From Chrysomallon squamiferum (taxonomy: Eukaryota > Mollusca > Gastropoda > Neomphalida > Peltospiridae), in assembly GCA_012295275.1 (NCBI GenBank), contig CM022665.1:10383976-10396475 (forward strand): a DNA stretch of 12,500 nucleotides, in the 5' to 3' direction. Of this stretch, positions 1 to 7,021 are shown one piece after another. The position numbers and the translations under genes were made by a program. Numbering within the stretch: the first letter of the stretch is position 1; the number at the start of each line of letters is the position of its first letter. Below the pieces are notes generated by a model. The model did no database searches, had not been told where the DNA came from, and worked only from the letters and a program-made list of their open reading frames with translations.

Positions 1-480
1 AGGAGCAATGTGGCGTTTTCCGATACAACTCTTACTTTGTCTGTCTCCCACAATATTATTTCAGTGCACACGGACAATCGAGAAACATACGTATTATTAT
101 CAGCCACAGAGCTATCTGAAGTTTACCAGCCCTGTCTAAAGTAACGCAAGTAAAGACGACCATCAGCATGTGTTTTGGCGTTTGGCAGGCATGTTGTTTC
201 CAAACAGCCATTAATTCTTACTTTCAAGTGAACTGTCGGCCATTATGGCACCCGCTGCGACGATTTAACATTGTTTGCACACGTGTTTGTACGTGGAAAA
301 AGCTCTTTGACTTAATTCACTGCCAGTTGTCATCGTACGTTTGACACCAGCGTTATTTTCAATTCCAGATTAACTTTCATTGAGGGGAAATTATCAAGTA
401 ATTGTTTGGTCTGATATTAACGGACTTGTTTTATGCGATTCTTGAAGATAAGATAAAGTTTGTTATGACTTGAATCTATA
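1..480. other. Unique non-coding stretch, no gene recognised
   Basis: This is mixed-composition DNA with no long open frame and no recognisable protein, tRNA or rRNA. Small visible structures are a near-tandem TTTGGCG/TTTGGCA at about 174-187 and an odd-centred palindrome GCCAT-T-ATGGC at 239-249. It is probably intergenic or intronic. A short exon cannot be excluded without alignment or RNA data. Confidence 0.6.
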
Positions 481-504
481 CTTGAAATTATTACTTTTTC
501 TACT

Positions 505-536
505 AATACTGCTACTGCTACTGCTACTACTGATGC

Positions 537-601
<65 letters not shown>
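505..601. repeat. Compound microsatellite (CTACTG)-(TTA)n
   Basis: An interrupted ACT/GCT-type repeat (about 505-538) runs directly into an uninterrupted TTA/ATT array of roughly 21 units (about 539-601). The reverse strand reads as poly-isoleucine, which is an artefact of the repeat. The same compound order occurs on the other strand at 1960-2027. Confidence 0.95.
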
Positions 602-602
<1 letters not shown>

Positions 603-639
603 TGGTGTTATATTAGCTTTGTTGTTAAATGATGTTAAT

Positions 640-707
640 CTCTCTCTCACACACACACATACACACACATACGCACACACACACACACACACACACATAC
701 ACACACC
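640..707. repeat. (TC)n-(CA)n compound dinucleotide repeat
   Basis: A short (TC)4 passes directly into a (CA)n array interrupted by occasional T and G (CATA and CGCA variants). Alternating purine-pyrimidine tracts of this kind can adopt Z-DNA. Confidence 0.93.
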
Positions 708-767
708 TTTCCCTCTGGTTTCTCTTCATCGTCCCTTTTCTTATATCTCTGTCAGTCTTTCTTATTT

Positions 768-838
768 AAAAAATTTAAAAAATTAAAGTAAAAAAAATAA
801 TAATAAAAAATAAATAAAAATAAAAATAAAAATAAATT
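768..838. repeat. A-rich tract with (AAAAT)n units
   Basis: Almost pure A/T sequence. It includes AAT triplets and several AAAAT/AAATA pentamer units toward its 3' end. Confidence 0.85.
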
Positions 839-1200
839 ATACGTCTATATTATCTAAAAATGTATGCCAATCAGTACAAAGATTACTTCAGTGCGGCACG
901 GAGAAGTCTCGCCTATCTTCTCACCTCTGTCAGCTTTCTTTTGTTAATCACGTTTAACTGTGAGCCAGTGATTCTGATAGTCCGCTGTCCAGCTGAGAAA
1001 AGATCCTGGTATTAACCCAGTGTGATATTGTACGAAATAACCATTTGATTTGTCTGTTTGTGCAAACCCAGAGACGCTAATTTATTAGTTTACTTGAACT
1101 TTGTGGTGATGCATCCAGACAGCCTGACTGGAACGGGTGCTGATCTTCATACAAGTCTTTATAATATCTTATTCGTTCCTTCCGTCTGTCGTTTGCCCTT
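839..1200. other. Unique non-coding stretch, no gene recognised
   Basis: Balanced-composition DNA without a recognisable domain. A frame opening at 1058 runs to 1303 but extends into the poly-T and TTCG/TTCA repeats, so its C-terminal half is simple sequence. I see no splice or homology evidence to support it. Confidence 0.55.
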
Positions 1201-1225
1201 TGGTTGGCTCATTTCTCTCTTCTTC

Positions 1226-1300
1226 TTTTTTTTTTTTTATTCATTCGTTTGCTCTTTCGTTTATTCATTCGTTCGTTTGATGGTTCGTCATTTCGTTCAT
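1226..1300. repeat. Poly-T and degenerate (TTCG/TTCA)n tract
   Basis: A T13 run (1226-1238) is followed by repeated TTCATTCG/TTTCG-like units to about 1300. Pyrimidine-rich and probably a decayed tetranucleotide repeat. Confidence 0.8.
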
Positions 1301-1307
1301 TAATGTA

Positions 1308-1333
1308 TGCATCAATCCCATGCATCAATCCCA
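1308..1333. repeat. Perfect 13-bp tandem duplication
   Basis: The 13-mer TGCATCAATCCCA occurs twice head to tail (1308-1320 and 1321-1333). A third TGCAT follows at 1334, as the sequence grades into a CATGCATT-rich region and then the CATA array. Confidence 0.95.
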
Positions 1334-1559
1334 TGCATGTATTCATCCATGCATTCATGCATGCATAAAGACAAGCACATATATCCATGCAAACATACAC
1401 ACATACATACATACATATACTTACATACGTGCATACATACTTATATACATACATACATATTTACGTTCATACATACATAAACCTACATAAATATACAATA
1501 TTTACGCTAACAGACACATACATATCTACATACGTTCATATACACATACACATATAAGA
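1334..1559. repeat. Imperfect (CATA)n/(CATG)n field
   Basis: A long run of CATA, CATG and CACA tetramers with scattered substitutions, for example the short perfect ACATACAT blocks near 1400-1420 and 1445-1460. The reverse strand gives a Tyr-Val-Cys-Met open frame that is purely repeat-derived. Confidence 0.92.
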
Positions 1560-1575
1560 TTTTTTTTTTTTTTTT
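1560..1575. repeat. Poly-T (T16)
   Basis: Sixteen consecutive T residues between the CATA field and a dispersed-repeat copy. It could be a retroposon tail read on the minus strand, but no target-site duplication is visible. Confidence 0.9.
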
Positions 1576-1633
1576 ATTCTCGTATGATGACTCAAAATGA
1601 AGTGATGATATTTTTAAAGACGACAAGCGGGAG
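1576..1633 (+). repeat. Dispersed repeat, copy A (unclassified)
   Basis: This 58-bp block matches the reverse complement of 4277-4333. By hand alignment about 48 of 56 ungapped positions agree, with three gap columns. The match includes an exact 18-mer, TGATGACTCAAAATGAAG, at 1585-1602. Similarity stops abruptly on both sides: poly-T lies upstream and unrelated sequence downstream. This suggests fragments of an interspersed element (SINE, MITE or other) rather than local duplication. The 61-residue open frame starting at 1584 begins in this block and ends in an (AAC)n stretch, so I do not treat it as a gene. Confidence 0.75.
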
Positions 1634-1958
1634 TAAACAGTCACAGTTTTACACGACACGTAACTGGAAAAATATTTTTAATATGTTCCTTACATTTTAT
1701 GTTTGTTTAAACAACAACAACAACAACAATAACAAAACCTTTCGTTTTGTAAACCAGCATAAATTATAGAATAAGTTGAAAATAGCAAAAACTTTATTTA
1801 TATATATGATAATTACAGTTCACAGTGTATTTAAAGAAGGTGATATTGAAACAGAATGTTAAAATGCACCTTCAAGCAAAAGTCAGTAATGTGAGAAAAT
1901 ACACTAATAAATTTAATACAAATTTTATTTGAAGTACTCATGTGATAGAAAATTTATC
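1634..1958. other. AT-rich unique stretch with (AAC)n and a palindrome
   Basis: No gene recognised. It contains the perfect 12-bp palindrome TTGTTTAAACAA (1703-1714), directly continued by an (AAC)n/(AAT) run to about 1730. The rest is A/T-rich without clear structure. Confidence 0.6.
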
Positions 1959-1959
1959 A

Positions 1960-1960
1960 A

Positions 1961-2015
<55 letters not shown>

Positions 2016-2027
2016 GCAGCAGTAGTA
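1960..2027. repeat. Compound microsatellite (AAT)n-(AGC)n-(AGT)n
   Basis: An uninterrupted AAT array of about 18 units ends in AGCAGCAGTAGT. This is the inverted counterpart of the compound array at 505-601. Confidence 0.95.
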
Positions 2028-2029
2028 AA

Positions 2030-2425
2030 AATAAGTAAGTAATCAAATAAATAAAGAAAGAAAGAAACAAAGCTCTTTCATTTGTTTTACAATAATATAA
2101 CTGGATCCTGTTAAAAAAAAAAAAAAAAATAAAAAAGATATGGATATTTTTTACTCTTTTTCTATCAGACTATTTTATTAATCATAAATAAAAATAAAAC
2201 AAAACAAACAAACAAACAAAACTAAAACTAGAAAAATAAAAACAAAATGTATAAAAGATAAAGAAAAACGTAAAAAAAAAAAAAAAAAGACTAAGGACAT
2301 AAATAAAAAAAGAGATATCTTTGCAAAAATTATAAAACTTATCTAACTGGTACAAAAGACACAACAAATAGACGCGCAAAAAAATAAAATAAAAAAAATA
2401 AATAAAAAATAAAAAAGACTCAGAC
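2030..2425. repeat. A-rich degenerate low-complexity region
   Basis: Almost 400 bp dominated by A on the plus strand. It includes A17 runs at 2113-2129 and 2272-2288, (AAAC)n around 2198-2222, and AAAT/AAAG variants. The minus strand gives a Phe/Tyr-rich open frame (2182-2427) that is an artefact of the composition. Confidence 0.85.
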
Positions 2426-2536
2426 ATGTCCAGACTTGTTATGTCGATTTAACACACAAAGAATTTGTACATCTGACTCAGCTGTCGTGACTTCTGATTA
2501 TTTATAGATATTACGAGAAGGAGCTTCTGATGTAAA
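2426..2536. other. Short unique island between A-rich tracts
   Basis: About 110 bp of ordinary composition separating two A-rich low-complexity tracts. No gene or motif recognised. Confidence 0.5.
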
Positions 2537-2638
2537 AAAAAAATTAATAAAAAAATAAAATAAAAATAAAAATAAAAATAGAAAAAAAAATAAAAATAAA
2601 AATAAAAATAAAAATAAAAATAAAATAAATATATATAT
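2537..2638. repeat. (AAAAT)n pentanucleotide array
   Basis: Repeated AAAAT units, with one G interruption near 2581, end in a short (AT)n. The best-ordered part is about 2558-2630. Confidence 0.93.
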
Positions 2639-2654
2639 GTACGTGTATTTTTGA

Positions 2655-2822
2655 CTGTTTGTCTGTCTCTCTCTCGGTCTGTCTGTCTTTATTTATCTAT
2701 CGATCCATCACTCGTTCGACATGTCAGTCCAATTATCCCTCTACCTATCTATCTGTTTATCTATCTGTTTATCTATCCATATATCTATCCATGTTTTCAT
2801 CTATCTATCTCTGTCTGTCCGT
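2655..2822. repeat. (CTGT)/(CTAT)n tetranucleotide field
   Basis: Interleaved TCTG, TCTA, TTTA and TCCA tetramers and a (TC)n patch, all pyrimidine-rich. Two overlapping plus-strand frames (2651-3013 and 2721-3056) are open only because tetramer repeats rarely produce stops. Confidence 0.92.
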
Positions 2823-2859
2823 TTTCACATACTTGTAAATATGCAAACAGATGCGCACA

Positions 2860-3005
2860 TATTCATGCACACATACATATATATACGTATATACATATGC
2901 AAATACACACATACACACACATTCATACATACACATATAGACACACATACATCCATACATCTATGCATCCACAAACATACATACATACATACATACATAC
3001 ATACA
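2860..3005. repeat. (CATA)n field
   Basis: CATA/CACA tetramers with substitutions, ending in a perfect ACAT run of about 30 bp (2975-3004). It is oriented opposite to the TATG field at 3900-4113. Confidence 0.94.
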
Positions 3006-3097
3006 AACATTAAAACAAAAAAAATTGTAGTTTTTGTATGTGTTTGTTTTAATTAGTTTTTTTAGTTACTGCAATTAACATTTGCTAAAAATATCTG

Positions 3098-3157
3098 TGT
3101 ATCTATCTCTCTCTGTTTATCTGTCTATATCTATCGTCTATCTATATATCTACCTAT

Positions 3158-3158
<1 letters not shown>
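3098..3158. repeat. (TCTA)/(TCTG)n tract
   Basis: Degenerate TCTA/TCTG tetramers and a short TC run, directly abutting the CA array. Confidence 0.9.

Positions 3159-3200
<42 letters not shown>
3159..3200. repeat. Perfect (CA)21
   Basis: Forty-two uninterrupted bases of CA, followed by a few CATA units to about 3210. Potential Z-DNA-forming and a likely polymorphic marker. Confidence 0.97.
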
Positions 3201-3204
<4 letters not shown>

Positions 3205-3404
3205 TACAAACATATGCTCCAGAATTACATTACAAAATAAATACGGTGTTCTATCTCGAATATCGCTGTCATGTCAGACATCCACTGTTATTCCCTACCG
3301 ACGATGGACTCTAAACTGAGCAAACAAAAGGAGCAAGGCATAAGTCCATTCGTTTGAACTTTATCACTAATTGTTTTTCGAGAACAAAGCAATTACATCA
3401 GCTT

Positions 3405-3412
3405 TGACGTCA
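3405..3412. promoter_or_regulatory. Candidate CRE (TGACGTCA)
   Basis: An exact eight-base TGACGTCA palindrome, the consensus site for CREB/ATF bZIP factors. It lies about 40 bp upstream of a CACGTG E-box. The base match is certain; function is inferred only. Confidence 0.35.
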
Positions 3413-3451
3413 CCTGACACGAAGGCTTGGATGAACAGCTCATTTGAAAAG

Positions 3452-3461
3452 AGCACGTGCT
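3452..3461. promoter_or_regulatory. Candidate E-box in 10-bp palindrome AGCACGTGCT
   Basis: A CACGTG core (3454-3459), the class bound by bHLH factors such as MYC/MAX, USF or CLOCK families, within a perfect 10-bp palindrome. Function is unproven. Confidence 0.3.
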
Positions 3462-3693
3462 CCGCCAACGCATTCAGTTTTGTTAATAACATCCACTTCT
3501 GCGCCCAGGTGGCGGGCCTGCTAACGAAATGCAGACGTCATGTAGGTCCAATTCTCGACTAGTTTGAATCAGATCATCGGAAATGAGGTTTTTCCGGATG
3601 TCATTATGTACAGCCAGCTTGTTTACCACCTACGTTGTTACAGTACTTGAACTAAAATAAATCGTTGACAAGAAATCAGATTTATAATTTACA

Positions 3694-3712
3694 AATATAT
3701 ATATATATATAT
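3694..3712. repeat. (AT)n tract
   Basis: A short alternating AT run flanked by AAA and TTTAAATTA, in an AT-rich unique stretch (3671-3899) where I recognise nothing else. Confidence 0.9.
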
Positions 3713-3902
3713 TTAAATTAGATTTTGTATTATGTAATAATTGATATTAAAACAAGTGCTTAAGTACGCATTCTTAGTTCGGTGATAAATTAGAATATGT
3801 ACATTTCAAAAAACGTATGTTTGTATTGGTTAATGTATATTTGTATTAGATTACTTTGTAAGTATCACGTACATACATTAGTATTTATCAAATATCAGAT
3901 TA

Positions 3903-4059
3903 GGTATGTATGTATATATTGTATTTTATTGTAATGTATTTGTGTGTATGTGTATTTGCATGAATATGGTATGTATGTATGTATATATAAACATATACGG
4001 ATGTATGTATGTGTGTTTGTGTATTTGTATATATGTATATATGTGCGTGTATATGTGTT

Positions 4060-4113
<54 letters not shown>
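3903..4113. repeat. (TATG)n field, ending in a perfect (ATGT)12
   Basis: Degenerate TATG/TGTG tetramers lead into a perfect ATGT run of about 49 bp (4065-4113). Open frames on both strands here encode Tyr-Val-Cys-Met or Thr-Tyr-Ile-His repeats and are not genes. Confidence 0.95.
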
Positions 4114-4114
<1 letters not shown>

Positions 4115-4276
4115 GTATTCCTCCCCTTAAGATACAAATTTTGAAGAAAAAAAAAAGAAACAACTTTTTTGAATGACATTCAAGGAAGTGAACAAAATAT
4201 TTAATCGTTTTAACACATTTGTAAAGACTGGTAAAGACAGATAGCATACAGAAAGATAGAAAAAAACAGATATGTG
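4114..4276. other. AT-rich unique spacer
   Basis: No gene recognised. It has a short A-rich tract near 4145-4160 and a direct duplication of GTAAAGAC around 4221-4238. Confidence 0.5.
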
Positions 4277-4333
4277 CTACCGGTTGTCGATCTTAAAATA
4301 TGATATCTTCATTTTGAGTCATCACACAGGAAT
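4277..4333 (-). repeat. Dispersed repeat, copy B (inverted, unclassified)
   Basis: Read on the minus strand, this 57-bp block aligns with 1576-1633 at about 86% identity over ungapped columns. The exact 18-mer is at 4307-4324. Minus-strand sequence beyond the match continues into a T-rich stretch (4261-4270 on the plus strand is A-rich), with no similarity to copy A there. Two diverged copies 2.7 kb apart in opposite orientation suggest an interspersed element, but the family cannot be named from this window. Confidence 0.75.
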
Positions 4334-4420
4334 GAGATTAATTAGTAATGTAAACTACATGTTTACGTGCAGAGGTGAAAATTACCTTCCTTTGTGTCTG
4401 TTACTCTTAACTGAATTGTA

Positions 4421-4429
4421 TAATAATAA

Positions 4430-4460
<31 letters not shown>

Positions 4461-4540
4461 AAGAAGAAGAAGAAGAAGAAGAGGAAGTAGAAGAAGAAGG
4501 AGAAAAAAACAGAAGAAAAAAAGAGAAAAAAAATCAGATT
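4421..4540. repeat. (AAT)n-(AAG)n compound repeat and purine tract
   Basis: A short (AAT)3 grades into a long (AAG)n array (4431 to about 4499) with GAGG and GTAG interruptions. An A/G-only tract with small breaks follows to about 4530. It is a homopurine mirror-repeat type sequence capable of triplex (H-DNA). The plus-strand poly-Lys frame is an artefact. Confidence 0.95.
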
Positions 4541-4651
4541 TCTTTTTAAAATTGCTCTTCACTTTGAACATTTTAACACATATAGAAGTCAGTTTAGATC
4601 ATTTAAACAGCCAAAATATGTACAGACGGTTTGAAAACCAGATACGTAAAA

Positions 4652-4653
<2 letters not shown>

Positions 4654-4686
<33 letters not shown>
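4654..4686. repeat. Poly-A (A33)
   Basis: Thirty-three uninterrupted A residues, preceded by TAAAAAT. It could be an old retroposon tail on the plus strand, but no element body or target-site duplication is apparent upstream. Confidence 0.95.
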
Positions 4687-4691
<5 letters not shown>

Positions 4692-4804
4692 TATCTGTAT
4701 ACAAATTTATGTATCAATGATTAATACTGAGAAATTGCTTGTTCTGCAGGGCATAATTATGTCGTAAACGTTGCCTAAAGTGTCGTTTCAACTTAAAACT
4801 TAAT

Positions 4805-4820
4805 AAAAAAAAAAAAAAAA
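4805..4820. repeat. Poly-A (A16)
   Basis: Sixteen A residues following AATAAT. No other structure is seen. Confidence 0.9.
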
Positions 4821-5090
4821 GATGTTTAGTTGTGAAGTGTAATCATTTACGTATCGTGTGAGTAATGTTGTGAGTTCACTCAGTTTACAACTATATTTAT
4901 ACAAGACGTCAGTGACTCAGCGTCACAAATAAAGTGATAAATATATCTGCGCGAGTGATACGCAACGTACCTAATATTTACTTCGTTAATATTCATGAGC
5001 TCTTTCACCGGGAAAGAATTAAAATGGGTGGGAAGTATTTTGTCCCTTTCTTCTTTGTTATCATTGCACCCCTCCCTTATTTTCCTTTTA
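4821..5090. other. Unique stretch with CRE/AP-1-like cluster
   Basis: Mostly unique sequence without a recognised gene. A frame opening at 4934 runs to 5347, but its second half is (TC)n-encoded Ser-Leu and poly-Phe, and the first about 45 residues match nothing I know. The notable motif cluster is at 4905-4926. Confidence 0.5.
4905..4926. promoter_or_regulatory. Candidate bZIP site cluster
   Basis: In 22 bp there is GACGTCA (half-extended CRE), an exact AP-1 site TGACTCA (4913-4919, extended to TGACTCAGC, a MARE-like half), and an inverted repeat GTGAC-N5-GTCAC (4912-4926). The sequence matches are certain; a regulatory role is inference. Confidence 0.3.
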
Positions 5091-5092
5091 TA

Positions 5093-5342
<250 letters not shown>

Positions 5343-5504
5343 TTTAAATAACAAAAAAGCTAATGTAATCTCAAATATTCAACATACCAGCTTTATCGCC
5401 AGTTTCAAGTTTTATTTCGTGTTTTGATCGTATTATATACAAACATACACGCGCAAATGTATAAATATATATATACAGTATACACATGCACACATACTTT
5501 GACA
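5343..5504. other. AT-rich unique spacer between (TC)n and (GA)n
   Basis: No gene recognised. A short (AT)n lies near 5466-5475 and a CATACAC patch near 5440-5450. Confidence 0.5.
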
Positions 5505-5603
5505 TTTTTTTTTTTTTTAAAGACACTAGATAGACAGAAAGGAGAATAAAGAACCAAAGAAAAGGAGAACGAGATCAGTTGAGACTGACAAAAGAAATAA
5601 ACG

Positions 5604-5606
<3 letters not shown>

Positions 5607-5678
<72 letters not shown>
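5607..5678. repeat. Perfect (GA)36
   Basis: Seventy-two uninterrupted bases of GA, preceded by a purine-rich lead-in from about 5519. The frames on both strands (Arg-Glu or Ser-Leu repeats) are artefacts. Confidence 0.98.
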
Positions 5679-5681
<3 letters not shown>

Positions 5682-5749
5682 ATTTTGAAACTTTAAAAAG
5701 GAGAAAAAATACAATGAAGGTGTTTTTTCGTTGTTGTTTTTTGTTGGGG

Positions 5750-5769
5750 TTTTTTTTTTTTTTTTTTTT
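5750..5769. repeat. Poly-T (T20)
   Basis: Twenty T residues after GTTGGGG. About 50 bp downstream is an A12 run (5819-5830), so the two form a loose inverted A/T pair. Confidence 0.92.
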
Positions 5770-5830
5770 CCTTATCTTCTTTAATCTCATCAGACAGTTT
5801 CGCTTTTAAAATACTGGGAAAAAAAAAAAA

Positions 5831-6295
5831 CATTCACTGTTAGATTTGTGTTTATTGTGAAACCTGTTATTACGCAACGTTTGAGGAACGTGCAGCTCGA
5901 ATTTCAGCCAGCCTGTAACGAGATAACGGGGTACGACAAATAGATGAACACGTGTACATGCACATGTGCTGTTTTCTTTACACAAAGAAAGCTGGATTTA
6001 TAAAGATTAAAGGGTGTAGACCACTACGTGTATACATTACGATGGTCGTACATGACAAGCTGGTTGCAGATTAAAGAGAATGATAATAAGCAGGAGACAT
6101 CTGTATGTAATAGCAGTTGTTATGTCATTAAATAACGGGACCTGGCTGTACGCTGGGATTAATGTACCGTTTATTTTATCATTTAGTTTAATTATATCAC
6201 AGTTATACGACATTTTAAGTTTATTTTTGTTTTTAGCTTGTGTGTGTTATATGTATTAATACTGTATAGGATTTTTCTCGTTTTCAGAGAAAATT
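5831..6295. other. Unique stretch, no gene; small palindromes
   Basis: Mixed-composition DNA. Visible structures are the E-box palindrome ACACGTGT (5948-5955), the palindrome GCACATGTGC (5960-5969) and a tight hairpin TTTCTTT-ACAC-AAAGAAA (5973-5990). The hairpin is extendable in RNA by a G·U and a G-C pair to 5971-5992. I see no coding evidence. Confidence 0.5.
5948..5992. promoter_or_regulatory. E-box-type palindrome pair plus hairpin
   Basis: CACGTG (5949-5954) and CACATGTG (5961-5968) centres are 13 bp apart, directly followed by a 7-bp-arm, 4-nt-loop inverted repeat. The matches are exact. Whether it is a binding site or a transcribed hairpin is unknown. Confidence 0.25.
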
Positions 6296-6299
6296 TATC

Positions 6300-6495
6300 G
6301 GCCTGTCTGTCTGTTTGTTTGTCTGTCTACCTCTTTGTTTATCTATGTATGTCTATACATTTTTCTATTGATCTGTATATATATATTTATATGTGTGTGT
6401 GTATGTATGTATGTATGTATGTATGCATGTATGTATGTATGTATGTATGCATGTATGTAGGTAGGTATGTATGCGTCTATGTATGTATGTATTAT
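6300..6495. repeat. (CTGT)/(TTTG)n followed by (TATG)n
   Basis: CTGTCTGTTTGT-type tetramers (6304-6330) give way to mixed TCTA, a (TA)/(TG)n, then a (GTAT)n field (about 6393-6491) with C and G interruptions. Degenerate TCTA/TATA sequence continues to about 6560. The 107-residue frame across it (6238-6561) is repeat-derived. Confidence 0.93.
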
Positions 6496-6639
6496 GTAAG
6501 TTTATTTGTATCTATCTCTATATGTATATATTTATCTATATATTTAAGTTCGTATACATAGTATATATGTATATACCTATAAGCCTATATGTAAGTAGTT
6601 GTAAATAGCATTTATATGTCCATGCATAAATACGTACGT

Positions 6640-6950
6640 TCCATGCGTACATCTTTAATTATGCAAAATTATGTGTTCTTACACGTGCGCGTTCTTGTGT
6701 GTGGAAGTTTGCATCAACGTCCGTACACATGTACTTAATACGTAGGTGTGGCTGTGGTGTACGTCGTCGTCGTCTCCACTGAATGAAAGATGATAATCGG
6801 CCATTTCGTTCCACGTAATTTACCGCCGTCTTTTCGACAACCTTCGTTTTGACACCGGTATTAGTAGTCTCGCGATGTGACTGCGGCCACTGCACAAAAT
6901 TTCATGTCTAATAAAAGTAAGCCACGACATGACCGATTCAACGAACGTCA
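6640..6950. other. Unique stretch with moderate CpG content
   Basis: This segment has more CpG than its surroundings, including CGTCGTCGTCGTC near 6762-6774. A 78-residue minus-strand frame (6659-6895) contains an Arg run from that repeat and no known domain. No gene is called. Confidence 0.45.
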
Positions 6951-6951
6951 G

Positions 6952-6973
6952 ATATATATATATATACACACAC
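6952..6973. repeat. (AT)n-(AC)n short compound repeat
   Basis: Alternating AT passes into AC. Short, flanked by unique sequence. Confidence 0.88.
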
Positions 6974-7002
6974 TTGACTCTGAGCAACAGGTGGTTTTCT
7001 TT

Positions 7003-7021
7003 AAAAAAAAAAAAAAAAAAA
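7003..7021. repeat. Poly-A (A19)
   Basis: Nineteen A residues after GGTTTTCTTT. No element body is recognised. Confidence 0.92.

Larger units (their letters stand above)
3211..3670. other. Unique, less AT-rich island with regulatory-type palindromes
   Basis: About 450 bp of more balanced composition than its flanks. It contains a full CRE palindrome (3405-3412), an E-box palindrome (3452-3461), a second GACGTCA (3534-3540), a CAGGTG E-box (about 3507-3512) and an odd-centred palindrome ATGTC-A-GACAT (3271-3281). A 63-residue plus-strand frame (3371-3562) has no recognisable domain. A conserved non-coding or promoter-proximal element is possible, and so is an unannotated exon; sequence alone does not decide. 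Confidence 0.45.

Noticed and set aside
417-704. 95-residue minus-strand frame with poly-Ile and Cys-Val repeats
   Set aside because: It is the translation of the (TTA)n and (CA)n microsatellites, with no non-repeat domain.
1584-1769. 61-residue plus-strand frame starting in dispersed-repeat copy A
   Set aside because: It begins in an interspersed repeat and ends in (AAC)n-encoded poly-Asn. The related copy B has a stop in the corresponding frame.
2651-3056. Two overlapping plus-strand frames of 111-120 residues
   Set aside because: They are encoded by CTAT/CATA tetranucleotide repeats. Tetramer arrays lacking stops stay open in several frames.
3371-3562. 63-residue plus-strand frame in unique DNA
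   Set aside because: No recognisable domain, and the length is within chance expectation. Kept only as a possible exon within the island description.
2860-4113. CRISPR-like regularly repeated arrays
   Set aside because: These are short tandem tetranucleotides without unique spacers, in eukaryotic-type DNA.
6659-6895. 78-residue minus-strand frame
   Set aside because: An Arg run from a CGT repeat and no domain. Similar frames overlap on the same strand.
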